Shown in pieces: positions 44,293-51,726 of a DNA stretch of 64,000 nucleotides. Position 1 is the stretch's first letter; each line of letters opens with the position of its first letter. The notes beneath the pieces are model-generated. The model was not told where the DNA came from. It did no database searches and saw only the letters and a program-made list of their open reading frames with translations. The translations under genes and the position numbers were made by a program. The stretch is from Permianibacter aggregans (GTDB taxonomy: Bacteria > Pseudomonadota > Gammaproteobacteria > Enterobacterales > Permianibacteraceae): contig NZ_CP037953.1 in assembly GCF_009756665.1 (NCBI RefSeq), positions 3,906,001 through 3,970,000 of the forward strand, read 5' to 3'.

Positions 44293-45519
44293 ATGGCGCT
44301 TATCGTGCAGAAATTCGGTGGCACATCGGTCGCCGATTTAGAGCGCATTCGACATGCTGCCGACAAAGCGATCGCCGCGCGTGATGCCGGCCATCAAGTT
44401 GTCGTGGTGCTGTCGGCGATGTCTGGTGAAACCAATCGTTTGCTGGCAATGGGCCAGCAAATGGCCGCGCAGCCGGACAGCCGCGAAATGGATCAGCTTG
44501 CCGCTACTGGCGAACAAGTCACCATAGCGCTGATGGCAATTCATTTAAATGGCCGGGGTTACCCGGCCGTTTCCTTACAAGGCTGGCAAGTACCGATTGC
44601 CACCAATGCCGTTCATGGCAAAGCACGCATTGAACAGATCGATAGCGAGCATTTGCACCGACTGCTCAACGACGGCAGGATTGTCGTGGTGGCCGGCTTT
44701 CAGGGCGTAAGTTCCGAGGGTAATATCACGACGCTGGGGCGTGGTGGTTCTGATACCACCGCGGTCGCTTTGGCGGCAGCGCTGAACGCCGATGAATGCC
44801 AGATCTTTACCGACGTTGACGGCGTTTACACCACTGACCCTCGAATGGTGCCGGAAGCCCATCGGCTCGACAGCATCACATTCAAGGAAATGCTGGAGCT
44901 GGCCAGTCAAGGCTCGAAAGTGCTGCAAACTCGCAGTGTTGAGTTCGCTGGTAAATACCGGGTACCGCTGCGGGTGCTTTCCACTTTCGTCGATGGTCCC
45001 GGCACGCTGATTTCGGTCGAGCAGGGGATGGAGGCACCGCTGGTTTCTGGCGTCGCCTGTTCGCGTCAGGAGGCCTGGATTACCGTTGCGCATATGCCCG
45101 ATACGCCGTTCTCGGCATCACGAGTATTTGGCACCTTGGCGCGCGCTCATATTGAAGTCGACATGATTACTCAGACGCCGAATGCGCATCAGCGTACCGA
45201 CTTCTCGTTTTCAGTATCGCGTACTGACGTCACCCAAGCGATCAGCGTACTGGCCGGGGCGCTGCCGGAGTTGCCGGCTGAAGCGATTAGTGTCAACAAT
45301 GACGTCGCCAAGGTGTCGGTGATTGGCGTTGCGCTTCGCAGCCATCCGGAGCTGGTCATGAAGCTGTTCGATGCGCTGGCGGCTGAGCAGATTCGGTTGC
45401 TGGCGATCACCACATCCGAGTCACGTATTTCCGTGCTGGTGCCCGATACCGAAACGGAACGCTCGGTCCGAACCTTGCACCGAGCGTTTGGTCTGTCGGT
45501 AGCGGTAAAGGCAGAGTGA
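44293..45519 (+). CDS. lysC: Aspartate kinase
   Basis: 408 residues, 13 bp after alaS. The kinase domain starts ALIVQKFGGTSVADLERI, with the ATP/aspartate motifs GFQGVSSEGNITTLGRGGSDTT (read in parts) and FTDVDGVYTTDPRMV. Two ACT domains occupy the C-terminal 140 residues (VAHMPDTPFSASRVFGTLA; VSVIGVALRSHPELVMKLF), as in lysine/threonine-inhibited enzymes. It makes aspartyl phosphate for Lys, Met, Thr and diaminopimelate. No lysine riboswitch fits the short gap. Confidence 0.97.
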   Translation: MALIVQKFGGTSVADLERIRHAADKAIAARDAGHQVVVVLSAMSGETNRLLAMGQQMAAQPDSREMDQLAATGEQVTIALMAIHLNGRGYPAVSLQGWQVPIATNAVHGKARIEQIDSEHLHRLLNDGRIVVVAGFQGVSSEGNITTLGRGGSDTTAVALAAALNADECQIFTDVDGVYTTDPRMVPEAHRLDSITFKEMLELASQGSKVLQTRSVEFAGKYRVPLRVLSTFVDGPGTLISVEQGMEAPLVSGVACSRQEAWITVAHMPDTPFSASRVFGTLARAHIEVDMITQTPNAHQRTDFSFSVSRTDVTQAISVLAGALPELPAEAISVNNDVAKVSVIGVALRSHPELVMKLFDALAAEQIRLLAITTSESRISVLVPDTETERSVRTLHRAFGLSVAVKAE

Positions 45520-45768
45520 GCAATAGCGAATTGCCCGCCGTAAAAAATGGCTGGTGCTGCTATTGAGCTATGGCAAAGCTCAACTACACTACATTCGTAC
45601 CGGTAAATTTTTTGACAATTTATCGGTCTGGGACAAGGGTCAGAGGTTTCCAAACGGCCAATGACGGCCCATAATGTGCGGCCTTGTCGTACGAGGCCCG
45701 ACAGTCCATTACAACAGCTTCGTAGCTCCAATACGGGGCGGCCCGAATTTCATGAAGGAGAGTTCACA

Positions 45769-45972
45769 GTGTTAATTTTGACGCGCCGCGTTGGTGAAAC
45801 ATTAATGATTGGTGACGAGGTCACGGTGACGGTGCTTGGCGTCAAAGGTAACCAAGTCCGTATCGGTGTCAACGCACCGAAGGAAGTGTCGGTGCACCGT
45901 GAGGAAATTTACTTGCGGATTCAGCGGGAAAAAAACCAGGGCTTTTCGTCGCACGACGATGATCAAATGTAA
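45769..45972 (+). CDS. csrA: Carbon storage regulator CsrA (RsmA)
   Basis: 67 residues from GTG 45769 with AAGGAGA 7 bp upstream; the longer open frame upstream is not coding. The sequence [37 protein letters not shown] and [11 protein letters not shown] is that of CsrA, including the RNA-contacting Arg44-equivalent in VHREEI. CsrA binds GGA motifs in mRNA leaders and controls carbon flux, biofilm and motility. The position between lysC and tRNA-Ser is standard in Gammaproteobacteria. Confidence 0.98.
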   Translation: MLILTRRVGETLMIGDEVTVTVLGVKGNQVRIGVNAPKEVSVHREEIYLRIQREKNQGFSSHDDDQM

Positions 45973-46068
45973 GCACGTAGTGCGGCATTGAATTGTCGGT
46001 TCTTTGCGCAATACCGTCTTTGACGACGCTAGCGTTTTTTGATTTCCAAGCTTTCTAGTAATTCTGTC

Positions 46069-46096
46069 TTGCAATTTCGCAGCGATTCTGTAGCAT
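46069..46096 (+). promoter_or_regulatory. Candidate promoter of tRNA-Ser
   Basis: TTGCAA (46069-46074) and TAGCAT (46091-46096) are separated by 16 bp. The tRNA gene begins 17 bp after the -10 element and the sequence between is GC-rich, as in stable-RNA promoters. Confidence 0.4.
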
Positions 46097-46112
46097 ATGC
46101 CGCCGCTGCGAA

Positions 46113-46203
46113 GGAGAGGTGCCCGAGAGGCCGAAGGGGCTCCCCTGCTAAGGGAGTATATGCCAAAAGCGTATCGAGGGTTCGAATCCCTCCCTCTCCG
46201 CCA
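46113..46203 (+). tRNA. tRNA-Ser (GCT anticodon)
   Basis: 91 nt including an encoded CCA. The acceptor stem GGAGAGG pairs with CCTCTCC; the anticodon loop CTGCTAA sits in CTCCC/GGGAG; a long variable arm (TATATGCCAAAAGCGTATC region) marks a class II tRNA; the T arm is GAGGGTTCGAATCCCTC. The anticodon GCT reads AGC and AGU serine codons. Confidence 0.97.
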
Positions 46204-46227
46204 GCATAATTTAACGAGTTAAAAAAA

Positions 46228-46255
46228 TTGACACGTTAAAAAATGTTGGCATAAT
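46228..46255 (+). promoter_or_regulatory. Promoter of tRNA-Arg
   Basis: TTGACA (46228-46233) and CATAAT (46250-46255) with a 16-bp spacer, followed by a GC-rich discriminator (AGCGGCCC) and the tRNA 11 bp later. It is preceded by the palindrome TTAACGAGTTAA (46211-46222). Confidence 0.7.
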
Positions 46256-46266
46256 AGCGGCCCTTC

Positions 46267-46343
46267 GCGCCCGTAGCTCAGTTGGATAGAGTACCTGGCT
46301 ACGAACCAGGCGGTCGGGCGTTCGAATCGCTCCGGGCGCGCCA
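46267..46343 (+). tRNA. tRNA-Arg (ACG anticodon)
   Basis: 77 nt with encoded CCA. The acceptor stem GCGCCCG pairs with CGGGCGC; the anticodon stem CCTGG/CCAGG carries the loop CTACGAA; the T arm loop is TTCGAAT. The anticodon ACG (wobble A normally becomes inosine) reads CGU, CGC and CGA. Confidence 0.97.
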
Positions 46344-46350
46344 AACGAAG

Positions 46351-46378
46351 AAAACCCGCTGAAAAGCGGGTTTTTTTT
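46351..46378 (+). terminator. Terminator after tRNA-Arg
   Basis: AAAACCCGCT (46351-46360) pairs with AGCGGGTTTT (46365-46374) around a GAAA tetraloop, followed by further T. It lies 8 bp after the tRNA CCA. Confidence 0.92.
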
Positions 46379-46454
46379 GTCCGCAATTTCTGTACTTGCT
46401 CACATTTGCTGACACGGCCCATGCCAATTTTCTGTCGTCAGAAAAAAACGGACT

Positions 46455-47888
46455 ATGCTTAACAAACGCTTGATTAAGCATGCTGCAAAACACGCAAGTG
46501 GGGGAATGATGAGTGCCCGCCTGAAACAGTGGTTAAAAGACGCCTCAGCCGAATTTGCTTCGATAGCCTGCCCTGAACATTCCGACCCAGCCTCGATCGC
46601 CAGCCACTTGAATATTCCGCCATCAGCCTTGGCGCGCGTCGTGCCGCTACGAGATAACAATGGTCGTATCGCGGCGATTATTCCCGCTGACCACATGTTG
46701 GATTTCAACGCCATCAAACAGCATTGTCTGCGCGATTTGGATGTCATGTCTGCCAGCGACGCCGACAAGTACTTTTCTGGTTGCGTGCCTTCATGTCGGC
46801 CGGCATTTGCCATGGCTTACGGATGGCCGTGTATTGCAGATGTGCAGTTACTCGACAACGATGACATTTATATCGAAGCGGGCAATGGCCGGGAGATTCT
46901 ACGCTTCAGCAAAGCCGAATTCGGGCGTTTGCTGGGTGATGCCTTGCAAAGCACCATTTCAGTCAGTCCGCAAACCTTGACTGGTGTCGCCACGCCGAGT
47001 CAGGACAATGAAGTAATTTCCCATTTCCTGCCGATGCGCTTTAAAAACCGCGTGCAGGAAACTTTCGATTTGCCGCCGATGCCGGAAATCGCCCAGGAAA
47101 TTATGATGTTGCGGGCCGACCCGAATGCCAGTGCCCGGGATTTGGCGACGGTGGTCAGTAAAGATCCGAGCCTGGCTGCGCAAATCATGAGCTGGGCCAA
47201 TTCACCGTATTACGGTTACGCCGGTCGTATTCCCTCGTTGGAAATGGCGATCATGCGGGTGCTTGGTTTTGAGATGGTACTGAACTTGTCGCTCGGCATC
47301 GCGGTCGGTCGTTCCTTGAATGTGCCGCGCGAAGGGCCGTTGGGTTTAAAGGCGTTTTGGACCCAAGCTGTGTTATGCGCTGTGCTGGCCGAACGTCTTT
47401 GTCAGCGTATGCCGAGCAAAATCCGACCGCAGCGCGGCATGGTGTATTTGTCGGGTTTATTGCATAACTTTGGCCATCTGCTGCTTGGTCATGTTTTCCC
47501 GCCGCAGTTTTATTTGGTCAATCGTTACGTCGAGGCCAACCCCTCTATTGCCGTCGATGTCATCGAAAAATATGTGCTCGGTGTCAGCCATGAAGAGATC
47601 GGCGCTTGGCTGATGCAGGCTTGGCAGATGCCAGAAGAATTGGTCACGGCAGTACGCTGGCATCACCAAGAGGAATTCACCAGCCCGTTTGCGATTTATT
47701 CCAATATTGTGCTGATTGCCAATCGATTGCTGAAGCGCATAGGGGTCGGTGACGAGGGCAATGGTGCACTACCGGCCGCAGTACTGGCCAGTCTGAAAAT
47801 TGAAGCGGCGGATGCTGAGGCCGAATTACAGATGCTGCAGGAAAATCAGCACGACCTGACCATGATTTCACAGAAGCTGGTGGCTTGA
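46455..47888 (+). CDS. YbaK-like deacylase domain fused to HDOD signalling domain
   Basis: 477 residues. Residues about 20-165 resemble the YbaK/aminoacyl-tRNA-deacylase fold: VPLRDNNGRIAAIIPADHML, DVMSASDADKYFSGCVPSCRPA and the late IYIEAGNGREILRFSKAEF. Residues about 195-400 are an HDOD domain: FDLPPMPEIAQEIMMLRADP, VSKDPSLAAQIMSWANSPYYG and the helical LSGLLHNFGHLLLGHVFP. The HD catalytic pair is absent in HDOD proteins, which act in signalling rather than hydrolysis. A tail of about 70 residues follows. Internal ATG codons at 46506 and 46509 follow a GGGGGA and could be alternative starts. It is directly downstream of two tRNA genes but has its own position after a terminator. Confidence 0.83.
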   Translation: MLNKRLIKHAAKHASGGMMSARLKQWLKDASAEFASIACPEHSDPASIASHLNIPPSALARVVPLRDNNGRIAAIIPADHMLDFNAIKQHCLRDLDVMSASDADKYFSGCVPSCRPAFAMAYGWPCIADVQLLDNDDIYIEAGNGREILRFSKAEFGRLLGDALQSTISVSPQTLTGVATPSQDNEVISHFLPMRFKNRVQETFDLPPMPEIAQEIMMLRADPNASARDLATVVSKDPSLAAQIMSWANSPYYGYAGRIPSLEMAIMRVLGFEMVLNLSLGIAVGRSLNVPREGPLGLKAFWTQAVLCAVLAERLCQRMPSKIRPQRGMVYLSGLLHNFGHLLLGHVFPPQFYLVNRYVEANPSIAVDVIEKYVLGVSHEEIGAWLMQAWQMPEELVTAVRWHHQEEFTSPFAIYSNIVLIANRLLKRIGVGDEGNGALPAAVLASLKIEAADAEAELQMLQENQHDLTMISQKLVA

Positions 47889-47969
47889 GCCACACGTTCC
47901 GATATTCAGTCCCAATTCATCTGGACATCGGCACAATGGCCCTGTCGAATCATGACAGGAGCGAAAATC

Positions 47970-48479
47970 ATGAAACGCCTGATGTTAATTGGCACCGTAC
48001 TTCTCAGTAGCGCAGCGATTGCCGATCATGAGCGTTCGTACGAATACGCCAAGGTGCTCAGTGCCGAGCCGATTACCCGCACAGTGACCCGCAGCAACCC
48101 ACGCGAAGTCTGCGAAGACGTGCCGGTTGAAATTCATCGTGAGCGTTCCTCGCGCGGCGGTAAATTGATTGGCGCGCTGATTGGTGGTGCCATTGGTCAT
48201 GCTGTCGGCCATCGCCATGATCATCCGACTGCCGGCACGGTCGTTGGCGCCATCGCCGGGGCACATGTCGGTGCCGCCGCCTCGGATTCACGCACGGTTG
48301 TCGAGCGGCGCACCGAGCTGCGTTGCCGGACCACTTACGACAGTTGGCAGGAAACCATCGTCGATGGCTACGACGTTCGCTACAAGTACCAAGGCAAGGT
48401 TTACCACACGGTGTCGCCATACGACCCGGGTAAACGGATACGCGTCAGTGTCAGCGTGCAGCCCGAGTGGGAAGATTGA
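47970..48479 (+). CDS. Glycine-zipper 2TM envelope protein
   Basis: 169 residues from ATG 47970, with ACAGGA 9 bp upstream; a GTG/ATG six codons earlier is possible but would disrupt the signal peptide. The signal peptide MKRLMLIGTVLLSSAAIA is followed by a Gly-zipper segment, GGKLIGALIGGAIGHAVGHR then GTVVGAIAGAHVGAAAS, characteristic of SlyB/Rick_17kDa-like proteins. The rest has paired Cys (REVCEDV, ELRCRTTY) and a C-terminal DPGKRIRVSVSVQP. It is probably periplasmic or outer-membrane associated; its role is unknown. Confidence 0.85.
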   Translation: MKRLMLIGTVLLSSAAIADHERSYEYAKVLSAEPITRTVTRSNPREVCEDVPVEIHRERSSRGGKLIGALIGGAIGHAVGHRHDHPTAGTVVGAIAGAHVGAAASDSRTVVERRTELRCRTTYDSWQETIVDGYDVRYKYQGKVYHTVSPYDPGKRIRVSVSVQPEWED

Positions 48480-48544
48480 TCCGGAACATTCGTTCTTGGC
48501 TCAGTCATCCTGGTTCATTACACTTGCACGAATGACGAAACGAA

Positions 48545-48829
48545 ATGGTTGTATACATGCGTAGCGTGTTGCTGACATGGTTGTTGCTGTGCGGTGGCCC
48601 TGCCTACAGTTGGTCGGCGCCCGAGCCGCTTCATGCGGCCCAACAACGGACCATTACTGAGAGCCAGGCGGCGTCGGCAGCGCTGCGTGCCGTGCCTGGC
48701 AAGGTATTGGGTGTGCAGAAAATCCAGAACGGTGAGCGCGTTCTGTACAAAGTAAAAATACTGACCGACGACGGCCGCGTGCGCATTGTCACGGTTGATG
48801 GCAGCACTGGCAATGTGCTGAGTCGCTGA
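48545..48829 (+). CDS. PepSY-domain protein
   Basis: 94 residues; an ATG four codons later (48557) is an alternative start. A signal peptide (ending GGPAYSWSA) precedes one PepSY repeat: ITESQAASAALRAVPGKVLGVQ, then YKVKILTDDGRVRIVTVDGSTGNVL. PepSY proteins act as periplasmic inhibitors or sensors. It lies 11 bp before the response regulator gene, a context often seen for PhoPQ-like systems where the PepSY protein is an accessory or target. Confidence 0.88.
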   Translation: MVVYMRSVLLTWLLLCGGPAYSWSAPEPLHAAQQRTITESQAASAALRAVPGKVLGVQKIQNGERVLYKVKILTDDGRVRIVTVDGSTGNVLSR

Positions 48830-48840
48830 ACAGGAAAATC

Positions 48841-49530
48841 ATGAGAGCGTTGATCGTTGAAGATGAGCCGGCGTTGCAAGGCCAGTTGGCCGATGCCCTG
48901 AAAGCTCGCGGTTATGCCATTGACTGCGCCTCCGACGGTGAAGAGGGTTGGTACTTCGCCAACGAATACGATTACGACGTCGCCATCATGGATCTGGGCC
49001 TGCCGAAAATGGATGGCATGACACTGATCAAAAAAGTGCGCGATGCCGGCAAGCGCTACCCGATTCTGATTTTGACCGCACGCGATCATTGGCAGGAAAA
49101 AGTCGCAGGCCTGAGCGCCGGTGCTGATGATTATCTGACCAAACCTTTTCACATCGAAGAAATGGTTGCACGCCTGAATGCCTTACAGCGACGTGCAGCC
49201 GGATTTGCCAATCCGACGTTACGTTTCCCGCCGATCGAAATCGATACCGTCGCGCAATCGGTCAAGGTAAATGAGCGGTTGCTGGATCTGACCGCTTACG
49301 AATATCGTTTGCTGGTTTATCTCGCCCATCATCCGGGTAAAGTGGTGTCGAAAACCGAACTGACCGAACACCTTTACGATCAGGACGAAGATCGCGACTC
49401 GAATGTGCTGGAAGTGTTTATCGGTCGTCTGCGCAAGAAGATCGATCCAGACAATCAGTTGCAACCCATCGAAACCTTGCGTGGGCGCGGTTATCGGCTG
49501 GTATTATCGCCGGAAGATTCCGGCGCATAG
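48841..49530 (+). CDS. OmpR/PhoP-family response regulator
   Basis: 229 residues. The receiver has Glu7, Asp8, phospho-acceptor Asp51 in AIMDLGLPKMDG, Thr in ILTARD and Lys in YLTKPF. The C-terminal winged helix (about 130-222) has VFIGRLRKKIDPDNQLQPI and the final TLRGRGYRLVL. It is closest in pattern to PhoP/QseB regulators. It is preceded by a PepSY gene and followed by its sensor kinase, whose TTG start lies 11 bp after the stop, so the three form an operon. Confidence 0.92.
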   Translation: MRALIVEDEPALQGQLADALKARGYAIDCASDGEEGWYFANEYDYDVAIMDLGLPKMDGMTLIKKVRDAGKRYPILILTARDHWQEKVAGLSAGADDYLTKPFHIEEMVARLNALQRRAAGFANPTLRFPPIEIDTVAQSVKVNERLLDLTAYEYRLLVYLAHHPGKVVSKTELTEHLYDQDEDRDSNVLEVFIGRLRKKIDPDNQLQPIETLRGRGYRLVLSPEDSGA

Positions 49531-49540
49531 GCATCAGGCC

Positions 49541-50947
49541 TTGAGTTCTTCCCGTTTTGCCCGCTGGCAAGCCAGTATTCGCCAATTGCCGCAATCACTG
49601 CGTGGCCGTTTGTTGATGGCGGCCACGATGTTTCTGGTGTTGTTCAGTCTACTGACGGCGCTGATTCTGGAAGCGGCATTTGCTTCGGCACTGCGCTCAC
49701 AAATCGAGCTGCGCTTGCAATCTCATATCTACACGCTGTTGTCAGTCGCTGAAGAGGCGCAGCCCGGTGAGTTGTATCTGCCAGCCTATTTACGCGATGA
49801 ACGTTTCAACCAACTCGACAGCGGCTTTTATGCCATGGTCTTGAACAGCGAAGGTGAACGGATTTGGCGTTCGAATTCGGTCATGCCTCGCCAGTTTCCC
49901 GCGATCGCGCCGGGCAAAGTCGGTGAGATTGAAATTCAGGAAATTGACAACGAAGGTGAATCGTTTATTGCCGCCAGTTTTCCGGTGATATGGGAAGGCA
50001 TCGGCGGCAGCGAGTACCGTTACCAGTTTGTCGCCATTGAATCCGAATCAAACTACGCCGGACCGAAGACGGTCTTTCAACAGACTCTGTGGATCGGCAT
50101 GTCGGTATTGGTGGTGGTATTGGTGTTCGTGCTGACCACCATCATGCGTTGGGGATTGAAGCCGCTGAAAGCCATTGCCAGAGCGATGAACAGCGTCGAG
50201 AAAGGCGAGGCCTCGCAATTGGTTGGTGATTTTCCAGCCGAACTGCAACCGATGATCGATAACATCAATTTATTTATTCGCAGTGAGCATGCGCAGAAAA
50301 AACGCTACGCCGATACCATGGCCAATCTGGCGCACAGTCTGAAAACGCCGCTGGCCGTGTTGCGCGGCGCTACCGAATCCGATGCCGATATCGACAAGCT
50401 GCGCCGGCAGGTGCATGAGCAAGTCAGTCGTATGCACGATATTGTTCGTTACCAGTTGCACAAAGCCGTGACCAAAGGCCGCCGGCCTTTCGCCAGCATT
50501 GTTCGTGTCGACACCGTGACGGTGCCGCTGGTGGACGCACTACGCAAGGTGTATCGAGACAAGCATCTCGAGATAAACGCCCAGGTCGCCAGCGCGTGCC
50601 GATTTGCCGGCGAAGAAGGCGATCTGACCGAGATACTCGGCAATCTGATGGACAACGCCTGCAAATGGTCGAAATCGCGCGTAGAACTGCAAGCTAAGCC
50701 GCTGCCGGATACGGACGCCTGGACCGAGTTTGTCATTAGCGATGATGGTCCAGGTATTGCCGAAGAAAAGCGCTTGGAAGTGTTGGAGCGCGGCAAACGG
50801 CTGGACACTCAGGTTGAAGGGCAGGGGATTGGTCTGTCGGTCATCGTCGAGCTTGTGCATGCCTATGACGGTGAAATGCATATCGGCACCTCGACCTGGG
50901 GTGGTGCGGAGGTGAAAGTGGTGTTGCCGGCCCGCAACCTCTATTGA
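49541..50947 (+). CDS. PhoQ-like membrane sensor histidine kinase
   Basis: 468 residues if started at TTG 49541 (LSSSRFARWQASIRQLPQSL); the open frame extends upstream through the regulator gene but that part is not coding. Two membrane helices (about 27-49 and 183-205) enclose a periplasmic sensor of about 130 residues. HAMP-like linker and kinase core follow: H-box MANLAHSLKTPLAVLRGA, N-box LMDNACKWSKSRVEL, G1 ISDDGPGIAEEKR and G2 EGQGIGLSVIVELVHAYDG. The periplasmic domain is similar in size to PhoQ, whose ligands include magnesium and antimicrobial peptides, but the ligand here is unknown. Confidence 0.9.
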   Translation: MSSSRFARWQASIRQLPQSLRGRLLMAATMFLVLFSLLTALILEAAFASALRSQIELRLQSHIYTLLSVAEEAQPGELYLPAYLRDERFNQLDSGFYAMVLNSEGERIWRSNSVMPRQFPAIAPGKVGEIEIQEIDNEGESFIAASFPVIWEGIGGSEYRYQFVAIESESNYAGPKTVFQQTLWIGMSVLVVVLVFVLTTIMRWGLKPLKAIARAMNSVEKGEASQLVGDFPAELQPMIDNINLFIRSEHAQKKRYADTMANLAHSLKTPLAVLRGATESDADIDKLRRQVHEQVSRMHDIVRYQLHKAVTKGRRPFASIVRVDTVTVPLVDALRKVYRDKHLEINAQVASACRFAGEEGDLTEILGNLMDNACKWSKSRVELQAKPLPDTDAWTEFVISDDGPGIAEEKRLEVLERGKRLDTQVEGQGIGLSVIVELVHAYDGEMHIGTSTWGGAEVKVVLPARNLY

Positions 50948-50987
50948 AGACCTGACGGCCAGTCCGAGAAAAAATCTGTTGTTTGTT

Positions 50988-51016
50988 TTGACAGTGGCTA
51001 TCTTGCTCAGTAGAAT
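50988..51016 (+). promoter_or_regulatory. Promoter of tRNA-Glu
   Basis: TTGACA (50988-50993) and TAGAAT (51011-51016) with exact 17-bp spacing and a GC-rich discriminator (GCGCCGG) typical of stable-RNA promoters. The tRNA starts about 104 bp downstream, leaving a leader with a strong hairpin at 51080-51104. Confidence 0.75.
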
Positions 51017-51079
51017 GCGCCGGCCTTCAGACGTTGCGTCGCTCATACGATGCTAACCAACTGAAAATACTGAATTTTT

Positions 51080-51104
51080 CATGACGCTTCGGCGAAGCGG
51101 CATG
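51080..51104 (+). other. Hairpin in the tRNA-Glu leader
   Basis: CATG, two mismatches, GCTTC, loop GGC, GAAGC, two mismatches, CATG. It lies 16 bp before the tRNA 5' end and is likely removed with the leader during processing. Confidence 0.4.
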
Positions 51105-51120
51105 AACTTGAAACGGTTCA

Positions 51121-51196
51121 GTCCCCATCGTCTAGAGGCCTAGGACATCGCCCTTTCACGGCGGTAACCGGGGTTCGAATCCCCGTGGGGACGCCA
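51121..51196 (+). tRNA. tRNA-Glu (TTC anticodon)
   Basis: 76 nt with encoded CCA. The acceptor stem GTCCCCA pairs with TGGGGAC; the anticodon loop CTTTCAC sits in TCGCC/GGCGG; the T arm is GGGGTTCGAATCCCC. The anticodon TTC reads GAA and GAG. Its last 19 bases and the following terminator are duplicated about 175 bp downstream. Confidence 0.97.
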
Positions 51197-51197
51197 A

Positions 51198-51241
51198 AAA
51201 AACGAAAAAGGCCACTCGCAAGAGTGGCCTTTTTCGTTTTT
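51198..51241 (+). terminator. Terminator of tRNA-Glu
   Basis: A perfect 20-bp stem (51198-51217 with 51222-51241) around a GCAA tetraloop; the downstream arm GGCCTTTTTCGTTTTT provides the T tract. It lies 2 bp after the CCA. Confidence 0.92.
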
Positions 51242-51352
51242 CGCTTCGCAAGAAGTTTGAGCCCCGGAGGGGTTCGACAAAAATGCCGGGAGCATTTTTG
51301 AGCCGTCGCGAGAGCGACGGTCCGTAGGACGCACTACATGGACGTGGTGCGC

Positions 51353-51371
51353 AATCCCCGTGGGGACGCCA
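51353..51371 (+). repeat. Duplicated 3' end of tRNA-Glu (tRNA remnant)
   Basis: AATCCCCGTGGGGACGCCA repeats exactly the last 19 bases of tRNA-Glu (51178-51196), 175 bp downstream. The similarity continues through the terminator and about 40 bp beyond, to around 51447, with scattered changes. Upstream of 51353 there is no similarity to the rest of the tRNA, so it cannot be a functional tRNA. Confidence 0.9.
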
Positions 51372-51378
51372 AAAAAAC

Positions 51379-51410
51379 AAAAGAGGCCGCTCGCAAGAGT
51401 GGCCTCTTTT
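51379..51410 (+). terminator. Second, duplicated terminator after the tRNA-Glu remnant
   Basis: AAAAGAGGCC (51379-51388) with GGCCTCTTTT (51401-51410), extended by one G-T pair and CTC/GAG around GCAA. It is a diverged copy of the terminator at 51198, with compensating changes that keep the stem. Confidence 0.85.
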
Positions 51411-51726
51411 GCTTTTCGCTTCGCAAGAGGTTCGAGAGTCGGAGGGGGATTAAAACGGCGAGAAGTCGTTTTAGGTACGGCGAACGACAATGTCGCACTT
51501 GTTCCCTACAGGTTGCGACACTTCCCACATCGCTGTGGATCAGATATCGCCGTACAGCAGACTCGGTGGTGAACAACATCGCGCCGATAAAAAATTTCAA
51601 CACCTTGCCATCCAATGCAGAAATTCCGGTCTTTAATAGCGGCTAAGGACAAAGGACTGCGCCGCAGCGCATCTGCTAGGATCTACTATCGATCAAATTC
51701 ACCAAGTTCTGTTGCAAGGAGTTCGC

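Larger units (their letters stand above)
51197..51726 (+). other. 530-bp gene-free region with a chain of hairpins after tRNA-Glu
   Basis: No gene is supported; the open frames on either strand are low-quality and of the kind often mis-called across tRNA terminators. Besides the two terminators the region contains hairpins at 51262-51272 (CCCC/GGGG), 51279-51299 (AAAAATGC/GCATTTTT), 51303-51320 (CCGTCGC/GCGACGG), 51330-51351 (CGCAC/GTGCG), 51451-51473 (TAAAACG/CGTTTTA) and the pair GTACGGCGA (51475-51483) / TCGCCGTAC (51547-51555). The nitroreductase ribosome-binding site AAGGAG lies at the end. Confidence 0.6.

Noticed and set aside
45561-45584. TTGAGCT/AGCTCAA hairpin after lysC as a terminator
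   Set aside because: The stem is only 7 bp and is followed by CTACACTACA with no T tract; not strong enough to call.
46219-46493. Minus-strand open frames covering tRNA-Arg (ending LARPERFERPTAW-like)
   Set aside because: Antisense to the tRNA and terminator, no ribosome-binding site; the same artefact as at tRNA-Glu.
51140-51490. Open frame of 116 codons on the minus strand across tRNA-Glu and both terminators
   Set aside because: It is antisense to a tRNA and its terminators; the sequence (WRPHGDSNPGYRRERAMS-like) is a well-known kind of false gene call at tRNA ends.
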